From Caulobacter soli (GTDB taxonomy: Bacteria; Pseudomonadota; Alphaproteobacteria; Caulobacterales; Caulobacteraceae): a stretch of DNA of 64,000 bases. The notes below the pieces were generated by a model. It did not search any database. It was not told the DNA's origin and worked only from the letters and a program-made list of their open reading frames with translations. This document shows, in pieces, positions 43,265 to 51,816 of the stretch (its first letter is position 1; each line of letters begins with the position of its first letter). Made by a program: the position numbers and the translations under genes. The stretch is taken from contig NZ_CP049199.1 of NCBI RefSeq assembly GCF_011045195.1, positions 372,001 to 436,000 of the forward strand, read 5' to 3'.

Positions 43265-44230
43265 ATGAGCGTCCTGGTCCTCGGAGGGACGGGTTTCATC
43301 GGCGGCCCCGTGGTCGCGCGGCTGCTCGCTGACGGGGTCGAGGCGGCGGTGGCGCATCACGGCGCCCGTGCGGTCCCGGCCGGAGCCAGGTCGGTGCTGC
43401 TGGATCGCCGCGACCCGGCGGCGGTGCTGGCGGCCGTCCGCGATCTGAAGGCCGACACGGTGATCGACCTGATCGCCTACACCGCCGCCGACACCCTGCC
43501 GCTGCTCGACGCTCTGTCCGGCGCGATCGCCCGCTATGTGATGGTCAGCTCGGTCGACGTCTATCGCAACTACGAGGGCCTGCACCGCAAGGGCCGGCCG
43601 ACGCCGATCTGGGACCGGCTGACCGAGGATGCGCCGCTGCGGGACAGCCGCTTCCCCTACCGCCTGGCCAAGCCCCGTCCGGCCGGCGATCCCCAGGCCT
43701 GGATGGACGACTACGACAAGATCCCCCTGGAGGAAGCCGCCCGCGCCGCCACGGGATTCGAGACCACCATCCTGCGCCTGCCGATGGTGTTCGGGCCGGG
43801 CGACCGCCAGCGGCGGTTCTCCTGGGCGATCCGGCCGATGGCCCAGGGCCGGCCGCGCTTCGTGATCCCCCATCCGTGGGCCAGCTGGCGGGCGACGTTC
43901 GGCTATGTCGACGACGTGGCGGCGGGGATCGCCCTGGCCGCTGTCCATCCCCGGGCGGGCGGCGAGACCTTCAACCTGGGCCGCGCCAACACCCCGACCA
44001 ACATCGCCTGGGCCGCCTCGTTCGCCGAGCACCTGAACTGGCCCGGCGACGTCCAGCTGGCCCATCCCGACGTGGCGCGCGGCGCCCTGGCCAAGGCGGT
44101 CTCGGGCTTGGACCTCGACTACGCGCTGTTCATCGACAACGCCAAGATCCGGCGGCGGCTGGGGTTCGCGGAAGTCACCGATTTCGACGAGGCGCTGGCG
44201 CGAACGGTGGCGGACGAGATGGGGCGCTAG
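43265..44230 (+). CDS. NAD-dependent epimerase/dehydratase family protein
   Basis: 321 residues from the ATG at 43265; the frame extends 11 codons upstream without support. Extended-SDR features: LVLGGTGFIGGPVVARLL (NAD loop), a long first Rossmann half, SVDVYRNYEG containing a serine and tyrosine of the active site region, and RLPMVFGPGDRQRRF. The typical YxxxK catalytic pair is not clearly visible, so it may be an atypical SDR that binds NAD without dehydration chemistry. It is convergent with the next, minus-strand cluster. Confidence 0.82.
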   Translation: MSVLVLGGTGFIGGPVVARLLADGVEAAVAHHGARAVPAGARSVLLDRRDPAAVLAAVRDLKADTVIDLIAYTAADTLPLLDALSGAIARYVMVSSVDVYRNYEGLHRKGRPTPIWDRLTEDAPLRDSRFPYRLAKPRPAGDPQAWMDDYDKIPLEEAARAATGFETTILRLPMVFGPGDRQRRFSWAIRPMAQGRPRFVIPHPWASWRATFGYVDDVAAGIALAAVHPRAGGETFNLGRANTPTNIAWAASFAEHLNWPGDVQLAHPDVARGALAKAVSGLDLDYALFIDNAKIRRRLGFAEVTDFDEALARTVADEMGR

Positions 44231-44235
44231 GGCGG

Positions 44236-44787
44236 CTAACCCTGGCTAAGGGCGCTGGCGTCGGCGATCGTCCAATCTCCGCCTTCGGTACGGCAATAAA
44301 GTTGCGAGCCCAAATCCGCCTGTTGTTCCGTGCCCAATTCGACCTGGGATTCAGCATAGCGGCAGACCCGGACGGGTCCTATGGACGTGGCGGGCTGCTC
44401 CACATCCCGAGATTTCGTGATCAAGGTCACTGGGCCGTCGTGCCCTTCGAAGGTGGCCCGCTGCATGCCGCCGAGGGCCACAGCCTCCTGCTGATGCGCC
44501 AGCAAGGCGTCCTTGTCCTTCGCGACCTTCAAGATCACGGCGCAAACCACCCCGCCGGCAGCGGCCCCAATCACGGCGCCTCGTCCTGCATTGCCTCGGC
44601 CCGAATTGTTGCCGACCGCAGCGCCCAACAAGGCGCCTATCGCCACGGTGGCGACGCAGCGGCCGATCGCCCTGTCGATCTGACTCTTGGGCACCCTGGG
44701 AGCCTTGGCGGCCTGAGCTGGGCTGGCTGCCTGCAGGGACAGAAGCACTACGCAAAAGAACGCGGTCAAGCTTTTCGGCGTGAACAT
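44236..44787 (-). CDS. exported glycine-zipper protein, last gene of an envelope cluster
   Basis: 183 residues. A signal peptide (about 1-26, SLQAASPAQAA) precedes a glycine-zipper region (AIGALLGAAVGNNSGRGNAG, then GAVIGAAAGGVVCAVIL, about 48-87) able to span or insert in a membrane. The C-terminal 90 residues (VEQPATSIGPVRVCRYAE, LYCRTEGGDWTIAD) carry two cysteines and look like a small beta domain. It lies 17 bases after the lipoprotein gene, as the last of four co-oriented genes. Function unknown. Confidence 0.75.
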   Translation of the reverse strand: MFTPKSLTAFFCVVLLSLQAASPAQAAKAPRVPKSQIDRAIGRCVATVAIGALLGAAVGNNSGRGNAGRGAVIGAAAGGVVCAVILKVAKDKDALLAHQQEAVALGGMQRATFEGHDGPVTLITKSRDVEQPATSIGPVRVCRYAESQVELGTEQQADLGSQLYCRTEGGDWTIADASALSQG

Positions 44788-44804
44788 AGATTCCTCACGG
44801 AGCG

Positions 44805-46109
44805 TTAGAATTGCGATTTTTCATCGATATGAAGCTTGAACTCGATGTAGGGCTTGGCATTCCCGTTGATCATGTTGACCATGGGATCCATCACCCGGCC
44901 TTCGAGAACCCCGTCCGGGTGGATATGCAGCTCCAGGCCGCGAAGGCCGCCGAACGCCATGTCAGGGCCAAATTCCGGCTCCGGATCGGGATCGATCGAC
45001 CAGAGTTGGCCAAGGCCCTTGCCATCGTTGCGGCCAATCTCACCGTTGCGCCCGTCGCTGACGATTTCGCCCTCGAACGGCGTCGCTGTCTCGATATCGC
45101 GGCGTACGGCAAGCCATGAATCGACAATGCGGCCGTCACTCGTCGTGGCCAGGCGCAGGCGCATGGGCACGTCTTCCGATCCATACCGGATCATGCCGGA
45201 ATAGATCCGAACCGTCTGGGGGGCGGCCTGTTGCAAGCCGATATCTCCGGAACCGAAGCCACGGAGATGGCCTTCCGAACCGAGTAGGAAGGCGTCGAGG
45301 AACGCCTTTGTTCTGTCGGTTTCAGTGCTGGGCTGAACGCCGGCCACGAAGACCTCCGCTCGCTTTAAGTCGAGCGGCGCCTTGCGGGCTAGGGCGAAGC
45401 CCGCTTTGCGCGCTTCGGGCACGCTGGCTTGGCTTATGGAGAGCCGCGACAGATCGGAGTAGATGACGATGCGGGGAATGCCCGCGGTCAGGTCGGCCAG
45501 AGGCTTCTGTCGTAGCGAGACCAGTAGGCTGCTGGTCGAGAGGCCGCCGTCTCCCCCGGCCGGTGAAGTCTGGGCCGCGGGATCACCGAGCCTGGCCAGA
45601 GCCGCGCCCAGTAAGCTGCGGAAGCGGTCCGCGTCCTTGGTCGCCGTCTGTACGGGACCCGAGCCAAAGAAGTCGCTGCTGGCCGATCCAAGGCCGCCTT
45701 GATTTCTGGCGATGACCTGCACCTCCTCGGCGGAAAAGCCGGGAAAGCATCCTGTGAAAACCGTACGAGGCTCCCCGCCGTTGCGGGGCGCCACCAAAAG
45801 GGTCAGTCGCTCGCGAGGCGCGAAGACGCTCGATTTTGGATCCCCGGCCTTGCCCAGCAGGCTGCCGACCCACATTGTCCACCGGCGGTTTTCCGGAGCG
45901 ATCTGGTTAGGCGCGGGGTTGGCGTGAATCTCGTTCTCGTCAATGACCAGCACGGTTTGGCGCAGAGCTTTTGGCACGCCTGGCGCATTGCAATATTTTT
46001 CGAAGCCTGCGGGACCCGCGGCGGCGGCCGTCGCCGGCGACTTGGGCGAGGGGCCGCAGCCCGCCAGAAGCGTCACGCCGATCAAGGCTATTCCAGTGAT
46101 CTGGCGCAT
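44805..46109 (-). CDS. lipoprotein with a possible von Willebrand A-like domain
   Basis: 434 residues. Lipobox LLAGCGPS gives Cys18 as anchor. Residues about 48-282 alternate strands and helices in a vWA-like order: RQTVLVIDENEI, RERLTLLVAPRN, GIPRIVIYSDLSRLS, KRAEVFVAGVQP and KAFLDAFLLGSEG. The metal site is not classical (DENEI in place of DxSxS), so the assignment is tentative. The C-terminal third (VRIYSGMIRYGSEDVPMRLRLA onward) is beta-rich. Its ATG overlaps the stop of the upstream membrane-protein gene (TGATG), implying coupled translation of interacting partners. Confidence 0.7.
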   Translation of the reverse strand: MRQITGIALIGVTLLAGCGPSPKSPATAAAAGPAGFEKYCNAPGVPKALRQTVLVIDENEIHANPAPNQIAPENRRWTMWVGSLLGKAGDPKSSVFAPRERLTLLVAPRNGGEPRTVFTGCFPGFSAEEVQVIARNQGGLGSASSDFFGSGPVQTATKDADRFRSLLGAALARLGDPAAQTSPAGGDGGLSTSSLLVSLRQKPLADLTAGIPRIVIYSDLSRLSISQASVPEARKAGFALARKAPLDLKRAEVFVAGVQPSTETDRTKAFLDAFLLGSEGHLRGFGSGDIGLQQAAPQTVRIYSGMIRYGSEDVPMRLRLATTSDGRIVDSWLAVRRDIETATPFEGEIVSDGRNGEIGRNDGKGLGQLWSIDPDPEPEFGPDMAFGGLRGLELHIHPDGVLEGRVMDPMVNMINGNAKPYIEFKLHIDEKSQF

Positions 46110-47443
46110 CAGTTGTACTTCAGCTTGATGGGAAGGTGCTGGTATCCAGGGCCGTCGAGCAGAACGATGTGTTCGTCGTCGTCCAAATCGCGTTGCTTGT
46201 AGATGGCGCCATCGGCCTTGCGCGATTTGACGAGCGCCGATCGATAGGCCTGCAAGGCCCCGAGCACTTGACTGTCCTGGCCGGCCACCTGCTCGAACAG
46301 GCGCCGGTTCTCGCTATATTTGGGCGCGTTGCGTTGGGCGGCGTCGCGATGATCGAGCTGCTCAAGGGCTTTCTTTCGCGTCGTTTCGGCGGCCTTGAGG
46401 CTTTGGGAAATCTCTTGGTCTATGACAGAGACCAGCGCTGTGCGCTTGCCGATGTCGCTGTCGAGTTTCAACCGGAGTTCCGGATAACGCGCCACTTCGT
46501 CATGCATCAGAAACGCCAGGACGACACCGATGACATAGACAATCATGTTGCCCAGCAGCGAGCCCCCGATGATCCAGGCCTTGCTCGCCCCGCCATCGGT
46601 TCCGCCGCCGAACGCTAGGTCGCCCAAGGCGGTCTGCGCGAAATAGACGTTTCGCGAATAGCTTACGGCGGTCAGCGCCAGACCGAGACCCAGGGTGCCT
46701 ATCGAGAACATGCGCGCGGCGACCCAGCGCTGGTTTTCATCGACATCGTCATCGAAATAGCTGCGAAAGCGCTTGAGCAAAGTGCCGTGCATGTGCGCCG
46801 CCAGAGCGATGACCATGCCAATGGCGAAGGTCGTGCCCGTGGCTATGAAGGGCGTGGCCCACGCCAGGGCGCGAAAGGCGTCGTAATTGATGAAGGCTTC
46901 GGCGATGCCGACCGCAATCATCAATCCGAGATATAGCCATCTGTTGGGAATGACCGGTTCACGTCCCAGCCGGGCCTTTTCGGTCGCGTATTCGGCTTGA
47001 TGCTGCGCGATGTCGCGTTCCAGGATCTCGATCCGTTCCAGGTCTGAACGGCGGCGTGTGCGCACGCTTTTACGCGCCAAGCGACGCTGTTCGACGCAGC
47101 GGTCCTCGATGGCCTCTCGCTCGGCCTCGACCAGACAACCCGCCGCGCCGTTGTGCGGCTTGTCGGCGGTAAACCTGCGCTTGACTTGCTCAATCGCTTG
47201 ACGCCGCGGACCTGCGACGTGGTCGTTGAGCCACGACTCCATGCTGGAGGTCAGGGCGACGCCGGGCGAGCCCACCACGTCGGAAATCGCAACGAGGTTG
47301 GCGCTGTCGTCGGCGTCCTGGCGTGCAAGCAGATCCGCGCGGAGATCGCTGCCCGCTTTGAAGGCCAGTGTCAGATAAGCCTCGACCCCATGATCGCCCT
47401 CATCGCTGGACACAACCGTGTCGTCAGCCGCCTCGATTGTCAT
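46109..47443 (-). CDS. four-helix membrane protein with coiled-coil arms
   Basis: 444 residues from the ATG at 47443. A polar N-terminal region (about 1-165) ends in a basic coiled coil (AERE...RRRSDLERIEILERD). Four membrane helices follow at about 168-187, 195-218, 243-262 and 289-313. The C-terminal arm (about 320-410) is a long helix/coil (EISQSLKAAETTRKKALEQLDHRD). There is no signal peptide and no recognised domain. Layout suggests a membrane scaffold or channel with cytoplasmic coils. It sits between an OmpA-domain gene and the vWA-like lipoprotein gene, overlapping the latter by one base. Confidence 0.72.
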   Translation of the reverse strand: MTIEAADDTVVSSDEGDHGVEAYLTLAFKAGSDLRADLLARQDADDSANLVAISDVVGSPGVALTSSMESWLNDHVAGPRRQAIEQVKRRFTADKPHNGAAGCLVEAEREAIEDRCVEQRRLARKSVRTRRRSDLERIEILERDIAQHQAEYATEKARLGREPVIPNRWLYLGLMIAVGIAEAFINYDAFRALAWATPFIATGTTFAIGMVIALAAHMHGTLLKRFRSYFDDDVDENQRWVAARMFSIGTLGLGLALTAVSYSRNVYFAQTALGDLAFGGGTDGGASKAWIIGGSLLGNMIVYVIGVVLAFLMHDEVARYPELRLKLDSDIGKRTALVSVIDQEISQSLKAAETTRKKALEQLDHRDAAQRNAPKYSENRRLFEQVAGQDSQVLGALQAYRSALVKSRKADGAIYKQRDLDDDEHIVLLDGPGYQHLPIKLKYN

Positions 47444-47545
47444 GCACGCGCCCCCGCCCGACCCAAAGTGGTGGGCCGGCAAACTTCACCTTAGGAGAAA
47501 CTAAGGACATCGCCACGAAAAACTCAACCCCTACGCTCGCGCATA

Positions 47546-48493
47546 CTAACGGTTGGGTAGATCGATGCTGACCGCCTTTCGGCCCAGATCGATGGCGAAA
47601 CGGCGCGGCGGCCGGGCGTTCAGTTTGACCGTCTTGGAGCCCAGATCGACGCCGGCCGCCGTTCCATGGTTCAATTCGACCGCGCCGCTCTTGGCGCTTC
47701 CGAGCGTGGCTCTACCCGCCATCGGCGCAAGAATCGGCGTGTCGCGCTGTATCTCTTCAGCGACGGTGATGGCCTTGCGGCAACGATCCCAGGTTTGGCG
47801 ATCGCCTTCGTAACAGGTGTTCGCCGCCTGTTCGGCCAGCCACACGGCCGCTGCAGCGGGTTTGGCGGCGAACAAAAATTCGACTCGTCTGTTTTGCGCG
47901 CGGCCGGCGTCCGTCTCGTTGGACGCCACCGGCATCGTTTCGCCGAAAGCGACGCGAAACACCGAGCTCATTCCGATCTCTCGGTCCAGCAGAGCGTGCG
48001 CCACCGCGTCGGCGCGACGCTTGGAGAGCTCGATGTTGTAGTCATCGCTCCCAACGGAATCGGTATGACCGGCAATGAACAGCGCCACGTCCGGCGGCTC
48101 GCTGCGCAGCGATTGAGCGATGATATCGATGACATCGGCGGCGTCCGTTCGAACCTCGGCGTGATTGAAGTCGAACAGTACGTTCTCGTCGAACACCACC
48201 CGCAGCACGGGCACGTCGATGGGGAAGCCGGGCAAAGTCTCGACGAGGGATGCGCGGGGCACGACATATTCGAAGAACTGCGGTGGACTGGCTTGGCCAG
48301 CCGATAATCGGCGCAGCCTGGCCTTGCGGTCCTCGTTCTCCAAATCGACCGTGCACCATGCCGGTAGGACGACAGTGTCGCCGATGCGTCGGGCGGCGGC
48401 CATGCACGCCTTGGACGGCGCGGCGAGCGCCATGTCCAAGCCAAGGCACGTCGTCGCCAGCCCGATAGCCAAAGAAATCAACCCCTGCCGCAC
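47546..48493 (-). CDS. OmpA-domain envelope protein with C-terminal extension
   Basis: 315 residues with signal peptide (about 1-24, GLDMALAAPS). The OmpA peptidoglycan-binding domain occupies about 98-208: VVFDENVLFDFNHAEVRTDA, LFIAGHTDSVGSDDYNIELSKRRADAV and AFGETMPVASN ... RAQNRRVEF. Unlike OmpA or Pal, the domain is central, followed by about 105 residues with a Cys pair (NTCYEGDRQTWDRCRKA) and a beta-rich tail. It is the first of four minus-strand genes, separated from the membrane-protein gene by 102 bases, and probably ties that assembly to the cell wall. Confidence 0.82.
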   Translation of the reverse strand: MRQGLISLAIGLATTCLGLDMALAAPSKACMAAARRIGDTVVLPAWCTVDLENEDRKARLRRLSAGQASPPQFFEYVVPRASLVETLPGFPIDVPVLRVVFDENVLFDFNHAEVRTDAADVIDIIAQSLRSEPPDVALFIAGHTDSVGSDDYNIELSKRRADAVAHALLDREIGMSSVFRVAFGETMPVASNETDAGRAQNRRVEFLFAAKPAAAAVWLAEQAANTCYEGDRQTWDRCRKAITVAEEIQRDTPILAPMAGRATLGSAKSGAVELNHGTAAGVDLGSKTVKLNARPPRRFAIDLGRKAVSIDLPNR

Positions 48494-48578
48494 TTCGTTC
48501 TCGCCCCGCCAACGCCTAGTGAGCCAGAGAGTGGACGATCATTGGTCAGGTCAATCCTTGAAACGTCCAGGTGGCTCG

Positions 48579-49859
48579 TTACAATCCCTCGCTGATCTCC
48601 ACCACTTCCTCGAACGTCCGCAGGCCCGGCCGCTGGGCGCAGACCAGCACCGCCATGTTGCCGGGCAGATGCTGGTTGGCCAGCATCTTCTCGTGGGCGG
48701 CGGGAATGTCGTTCCAGGGGAAGACTTCCGACAGGCAGGGATCCACGCGGCGGTCGATGACCAGCTGGTTGGCGGCGCTGGCCTGCATCAGGTTGGCGAA
48801 GTGGCTGCCCTGGACGCGCTTCTGGCGCATCCACAGGAAGCGGGCGTCCATGGTCAGGTTGAAGCCGCTGGTGCCGGCGCAGATGGCGACCATGCCGCCG
48901 CGCTTCACCACGAACACCGAGACCGGGAAGGTCGACTCGCCTGGGTGCTCGAACACCAGGTCGACGTCCTTGTTGCCGGTGACCTGCCAGATGGCTTTGC
49001 CGAACTTGCGGCTCTCCTTCATGTAGTCGGCGAACTCGGGGCCGTTGACCTTGGGCAGCTGGCCCCAGCAGTCGAACTCCTTGCGGTTCAGCACCGCCTT
49101 GGCGCCCATGCTTTTGACGAAGTCGATCTTGTCGTCGTCGCTGACCACGCCGATGGCGTTGGCCCCGGCCACGGCGGCCAGTTGCACGGCGAAGACGCCC
49201 AGCCCGCCCGAGGCGCCCCAGACCAGCACGTTCTGGCCGGGCTTCAGCTCATGCGGCTTGTGGCCGAACAGCATGCGGTAGGCTGTGGCGAGGGTCAGGG
49301 TATAGCAGGCGGCCTCTTCCCAGGTCAGGTGCCTGGGGCGCGGCATCAGCTGGCGCGACTGCACCCGGCAGAACTGGGCGAAGCTGCCGTCGGGCGTCTC
49401 GTAGCCCCAGATGCGCTGGCTGGACGAGAACATCGGGTCGCCGCCGTTGCACTCCTCGTCGTCGCCGTCGTCCTGGTTACAGTGGATGACCACCTCGTCG
49501 CCCAGCTTCCAGCGCTTGACCTTGGCGCCGACCTTCCAGACGATTCCCGAGGCGTCCGAGCCGGCGACGTGGAAGGGCTGCTTGTGGCCGTCCAGCGGGC
49601 TGATCGGCTCGCCCAAGGCGGCCCAGACGCCGTTGTAATTGACCCCGGCGGCCATCACGAGCACCAGCACCTCGTCCTCGCCGATCTCCCAGGTGGGCAC
49701 GACCTCGACCTGCATGGCGTCGGTCGGCTTGCCGTGACGTTCCTTGCGGATCGCCCAGGCGTACATGGTCTTGGGCACGTGGAAGGCCGGCGGGATCTCG
49801 CCGATCTCGTACAGGTCCTTCAGCTCGGTCTGGGTCTGGGCCAGCGTGTCGGTGCTCAT
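48579..49859 (-). CDS. ccrA: crotonyl-CoA carboxylase/reductase
   Basis: NADPH-dependent reductive carboxylation of crotonyl-CoA to ethylmalonyl-CoA, the key step of the ethylmalonyl-CoA pathway for acetyl-CoA assimilation. 426 residues; the start at 49859 (MSTDTLAQTQTELKDLYEIG) is preferred although the frame is longer. Signatures: AAGVNYNGVWAALGEP, the CCR-specific HCNQDDGDDEECNGGDPM, nucleotide site VWGASGGLGVFAVQLA, the FEHPGESTFPVSVFVV histidine block implicated in CO2 handling, and ICAGTSGFNLTMDARFLW. It is divergent from a crotonase gene. No other pathway genes adjacent. Confidence 0.95.
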   Translation of the reverse strand: MSTDTLAQTQTELKDLYEIGEIPPAFHVPKTMYAWAIRKERHGKPTDAMQVEVVPTWEIGEDEVLVLVMAAGVNYNGVWAALGEPISPLDGHKQPFHVAGSDASGIVWKVGAKVKRWKLGDEVVIHCNQDDGDDEECNGGDPMFSSSQRIWGYETPDGSFAQFCRVQSRQLMPRPRHLTWEEAACYTLTLATAYRMLFGHKPHELKPGQNVLVWGASGGLGVFAVQLAAVAGANAIGVVSDDDKIDFVKSMGAKAVLNRKEFDCWGQLPKVNGPEFADYMKESRKFGKAIWQVTGNKDVDLVFEHPGESTFPVSVFVVKRGGMVAICAGTSGFNLTMDARFLWMRQKRVQGSHFANLMQASAANQLVIDRRVDPCLSEVFPWNDIPAAHEKMLANQHLPGNMAVLVCAQRPGLRTFEEVVEISEGL

Positions 49860-50179
49860 CTTGCTCCCCGGTCTCTTCGGCGCTGCAACACAAACGCTCG
49901 AATGGCTTCCTGCGCTCCGTGGACCGTTCCGCGTGGTGCGAACCCGGCGTCGATCCCTCGTTTTAGGCCCCGTAGCGGAAACGCCGCGCCGGAGATCACC
50001 CAAGCTGTGACAAGCGTTTAACTCTGGCAAGGGGGAATCTGTTGCGCCGCAGCATGGTTGCGCGTGAAACGACCTATCTCCTTATATCCCAACATCCCGT
50101 CCTTCGCCGGAATGCTGGATGTAGAAGGGCTGAGCGCGGAAAGGTTGAACACCTCGCCCTCATCCGCCACGGTCGCCCG
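49860..50179. other. 320-base gap between ccrA and a divergent crotonase
   Basis: No gene or strong terminator is visible. Short GCTGCAACA, TTGCGCCGC and TTGCGCG stretches (about 49882, 50041, 50056) may be regulator contacts for the two divergent genes, but I cannot name a factor. Confidence 0.4.
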
Positions 50180-50920
50180 ATGAGCGCGATGATCCACGTC
50201 AGCCGCCCCACCGGCTCGATCCTGCTGCTGGAGCTGGACGCCCCGCCGGCCAACGCCCTGGGGCTGAGCGTGCGGGCCCAACTGGTGAAGATCCTCGAGG
50301 AGATCACCGCCGATCGGGAAACCCGGGCGATCGTGCTGACCGGCCGGGGCGGGGTGTTCTGCGCCGGCGACGACCTGCGCGAGGCTCACGGCCGCAGCGC
50401 GCCCGACGCCCTGGCGGCGGTCGAGAACTTCAACCGGCTGATGGACTGGATCGAAGGTCTGCGCACGCCCGTGATCGCCGCGATCGACGGCTGGTGCTTC
50501 GGCGGCGGGCTGGAGCTGGCCCTGGCCTGCGACATCCGCCTGGCCAGCGACCGGGCGGCGTTCGCCGCCTCCGGGGTCAATATCGGGCTGATGGCCTCGG
50601 TCGTGCGTCTGCCCCGGCTGATCGGTGTGGCGCGGGCCAAGGCCCACCTGCTGACCGGCGCCCAGTTCGGTCCCGAGCGGGCCCTGGCCGACGGGATCGT
50701 CACGGCCGTCCATTCGCCCGAGCGCCTGCTGCCCGAGGCCTTTCACCTGGCCGAATGGATCGCCTCGCGCGCGCCCCTGGCGGTGGAGGCCACCAAGCGC
50801 GTGGTCGACGGCCGGTCCTATGTCGAGGAGGAGCTCCCGGCCCTGGTGGCCAGCGCCGATCACCGCGAGGCCGTGGCGGCGTTCATGGCCAAGCGCACGA
50901 CGCTGTTTAAGCGGGGGTGA
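50180..50920 (+). CDS. crotonase family protein (enoyl-CoA hydratase/isomerase) with one catalytic Glu
   Basis: 246 residues from the ATG at 50180; an ATG at 50189 is possible. The oxyanion-hole motif is GGVFCAGDDLRE and the GWCFGGGLELALACDIRLAS block keeps Glu112, equivalent to Glu144 of rat enoyl-CoA hydratase. The second catalytic glutamate (Glu164 of rat, PEINIGL) is replaced by glycine in ASGVNIGLM (Gly132). Straight hydration is therefore doubtful. Decarboxylases of the superfamily, such as ethylmalonyl-CoA decarboxylase, also lack one Glu, and the gene is divergent from ccrA, whose product is ethylmalonyl-CoA; the link is inference. Confidence 0.82.
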   Translation: MSAMIHVSRPTGSILLLELDAPPANALGLSVRAQLVKILEEITADRETRAIVLTGRGGVFCAGDDLREAHGRSAPDALAAVENFNRLMDWIEGLRTPVIAAIDGWCFGGGLELALACDIRLASDRAAFAASGVNIGLMASVVRLPRLIGVARAKAHLLTGAQFGPERALADGIVTAVHSPERLLPEAFHLAEWIASRAPLAVEATKRVVDGRSYVEEELPALVASADHREAVAAFMAKRTTLFKRG

Positions 50921-51069
50921 CAACCTGGGTCTAGGAGGGCCTCACCGTATTTCCACCGTCCCATCCCACGACGTGTTAGGCTTCTCCCCAAGGCGCTAGG
51001 ACGCGCCGTCGGCGAGTGTCGGTCCGCTTGGCGGGTCGTCTCGACGCACCCCGGGAAGGGGTTGCTCCC

Positions 51070-51195
51070 ATGAAGACCTATTCTGGCACCCGCCCCTCGG
51101 GCCCCAAGGGCCTGAACGATCCCCGCTCGACCGGCGGCCAGCCGTCGCGGCCCCGGCCGATCGATCCGGACGCCCTGCGCGGCACCAAGGCCTGA
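51070..51195 (+). CDS. 41-residue basic, Pro/Gly-rich small protein
   Basis: ATG at 51070 opens 41 codons (MKTYSGTRPSGPKGLNDP onward, ending LRGTKA) and the stop lies five bases before the start of the DUF6481-like gene. Upstream AAGGGG could serve as ribosome-binding site. Rich in Pro, Gly, Arg and Lys, no membrane segment, probably disordered. Placement directly in front of a related short basic gene supports expression, but no family is recognised. Confidence 0.5.
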   Translation: MKTYSGTRPSGPKGLNDPRSTGGQPSRPRPIDPDALRGTKA

Positions 51196-51200
51196 TCGTC

Positions 51201-51527
51201 GTGGCCGAGACCAAGGGCGCCAGGCTGGCCGACCGGCTGAAGACCGCCGCCGAGGCCAAGCAGGCGCTGCTCGCCAAGTTCAAGCCGAAGGCGGCGGCGG
51301 TCGATCCGCTGTTCGCCGAGCGCGGCGTCGAGGCGGCCGCCGAGTTGAAGGCCGTGCGCGCCGAACGCCAGGCGGTCCGCTCGGTCAAGCGCGAGGCGGC
51401 GCAGGCGGTCGCCGCCGACGCCCAGGCCGCGTCCGACCAGAAGGCCGCGCGCAGGCGACCGCCGACCGAGGCCGAGGCCAAGGACAAGCGCGACGCCAAG
51501 TACGCGGCCCGCAAGTCGCGCCAGTGA
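51201..51527 (+). CDS. DUF6481-like small basic protein
   Basis: 108 residues from the GTG at 51201. The ordered pattern RLADRLKTAAEAKQALLAKFKPK, DPLFAERGVEA, then long helical KREAAQAVAADAQAASDQKAAR and the lysine/arginine-rich end (KDKRDAKYAARKSRQ) fits the family annotated as DUF6481. It is highly basic and helical and may bind RNA or DNA, which is inferred from charge only. It follows the 41-residue ORF by five bases and precedes another short gene by 27. Confidence 0.68.
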   Translation: MAETKGARLADRLKTAAEAKQALLAKFKPKAAAVDPLFAERGVEAAAELKAVRAERQAVRSVKREAAQAVAADAQAASDQKAARRRPPTEAEAKDKRDAKYAARKSRQ

Positions 51528-51554
51528 TGGTCCAATCCTGATGGCCCAATTCTG

Positions 51555-51803
51555 ATGGCCAAGCGCGCGCCCGTCCCGGTCTCGCCGTTCGGATCGCAGG
51601 ACTACGAGCTGGCGTGCGACAACCTGCTGACCCTGCGCGAGGCTCATATCCGCTCGCGCCACGCCCGGCCGCTGCGGGTGGGCGACGTCTGCACGCTCAG
51701 TCAGGACAGTGAGGTCTACGAGCTGGTGGTCACCGACTTCACCGACCTGGGCGGCGAGGGCTGGAGCGTTCGCTGCCGGATCATCGACATGCATCGCCGA
51801 TAA
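51555..51803 (+). CDS. short cytoplasmic protein of unknown function
   Basis: 82 residues. No signal peptide or membrane segment. A mixed alpha/beta pattern is suggested: SQDYELACDNLLTLREAHIRSRHAR (helix), then LRVGDVCTLSQDSEVYELVVTDFTDL and GWSVRCRIIDM strands. No family recognised. It is in the same direction as the two small genes upstream and convergent with the membrane protein at 51817. Confidence 0.6.
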   Translation: MAKRAPVPVSPFGSQDYELACDNLLTLREAHIRSRHARPLRVGDVCTLSQDSEVYELVVTDFTDLGGEGWSVRCRIIDMHRR

Positions 51804-51816
51804 CCGGCTGAGACCG

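Noticed and set aside
41109..43268. Plus-strand 719-codon frame over Rieske and M20 genes
   Set aside because: Antisense shadow, glycine/histidine-rich without motifs.
44236..48493. Zorya-type defence system (ZorA/ZorB)
   Set aside because: The OmpA-domain protein has a cleavable signal peptide instead of a membrane anchor. The membrane protein lacks MotA/TolQ signatures and no helicase or nuclease gene is present.
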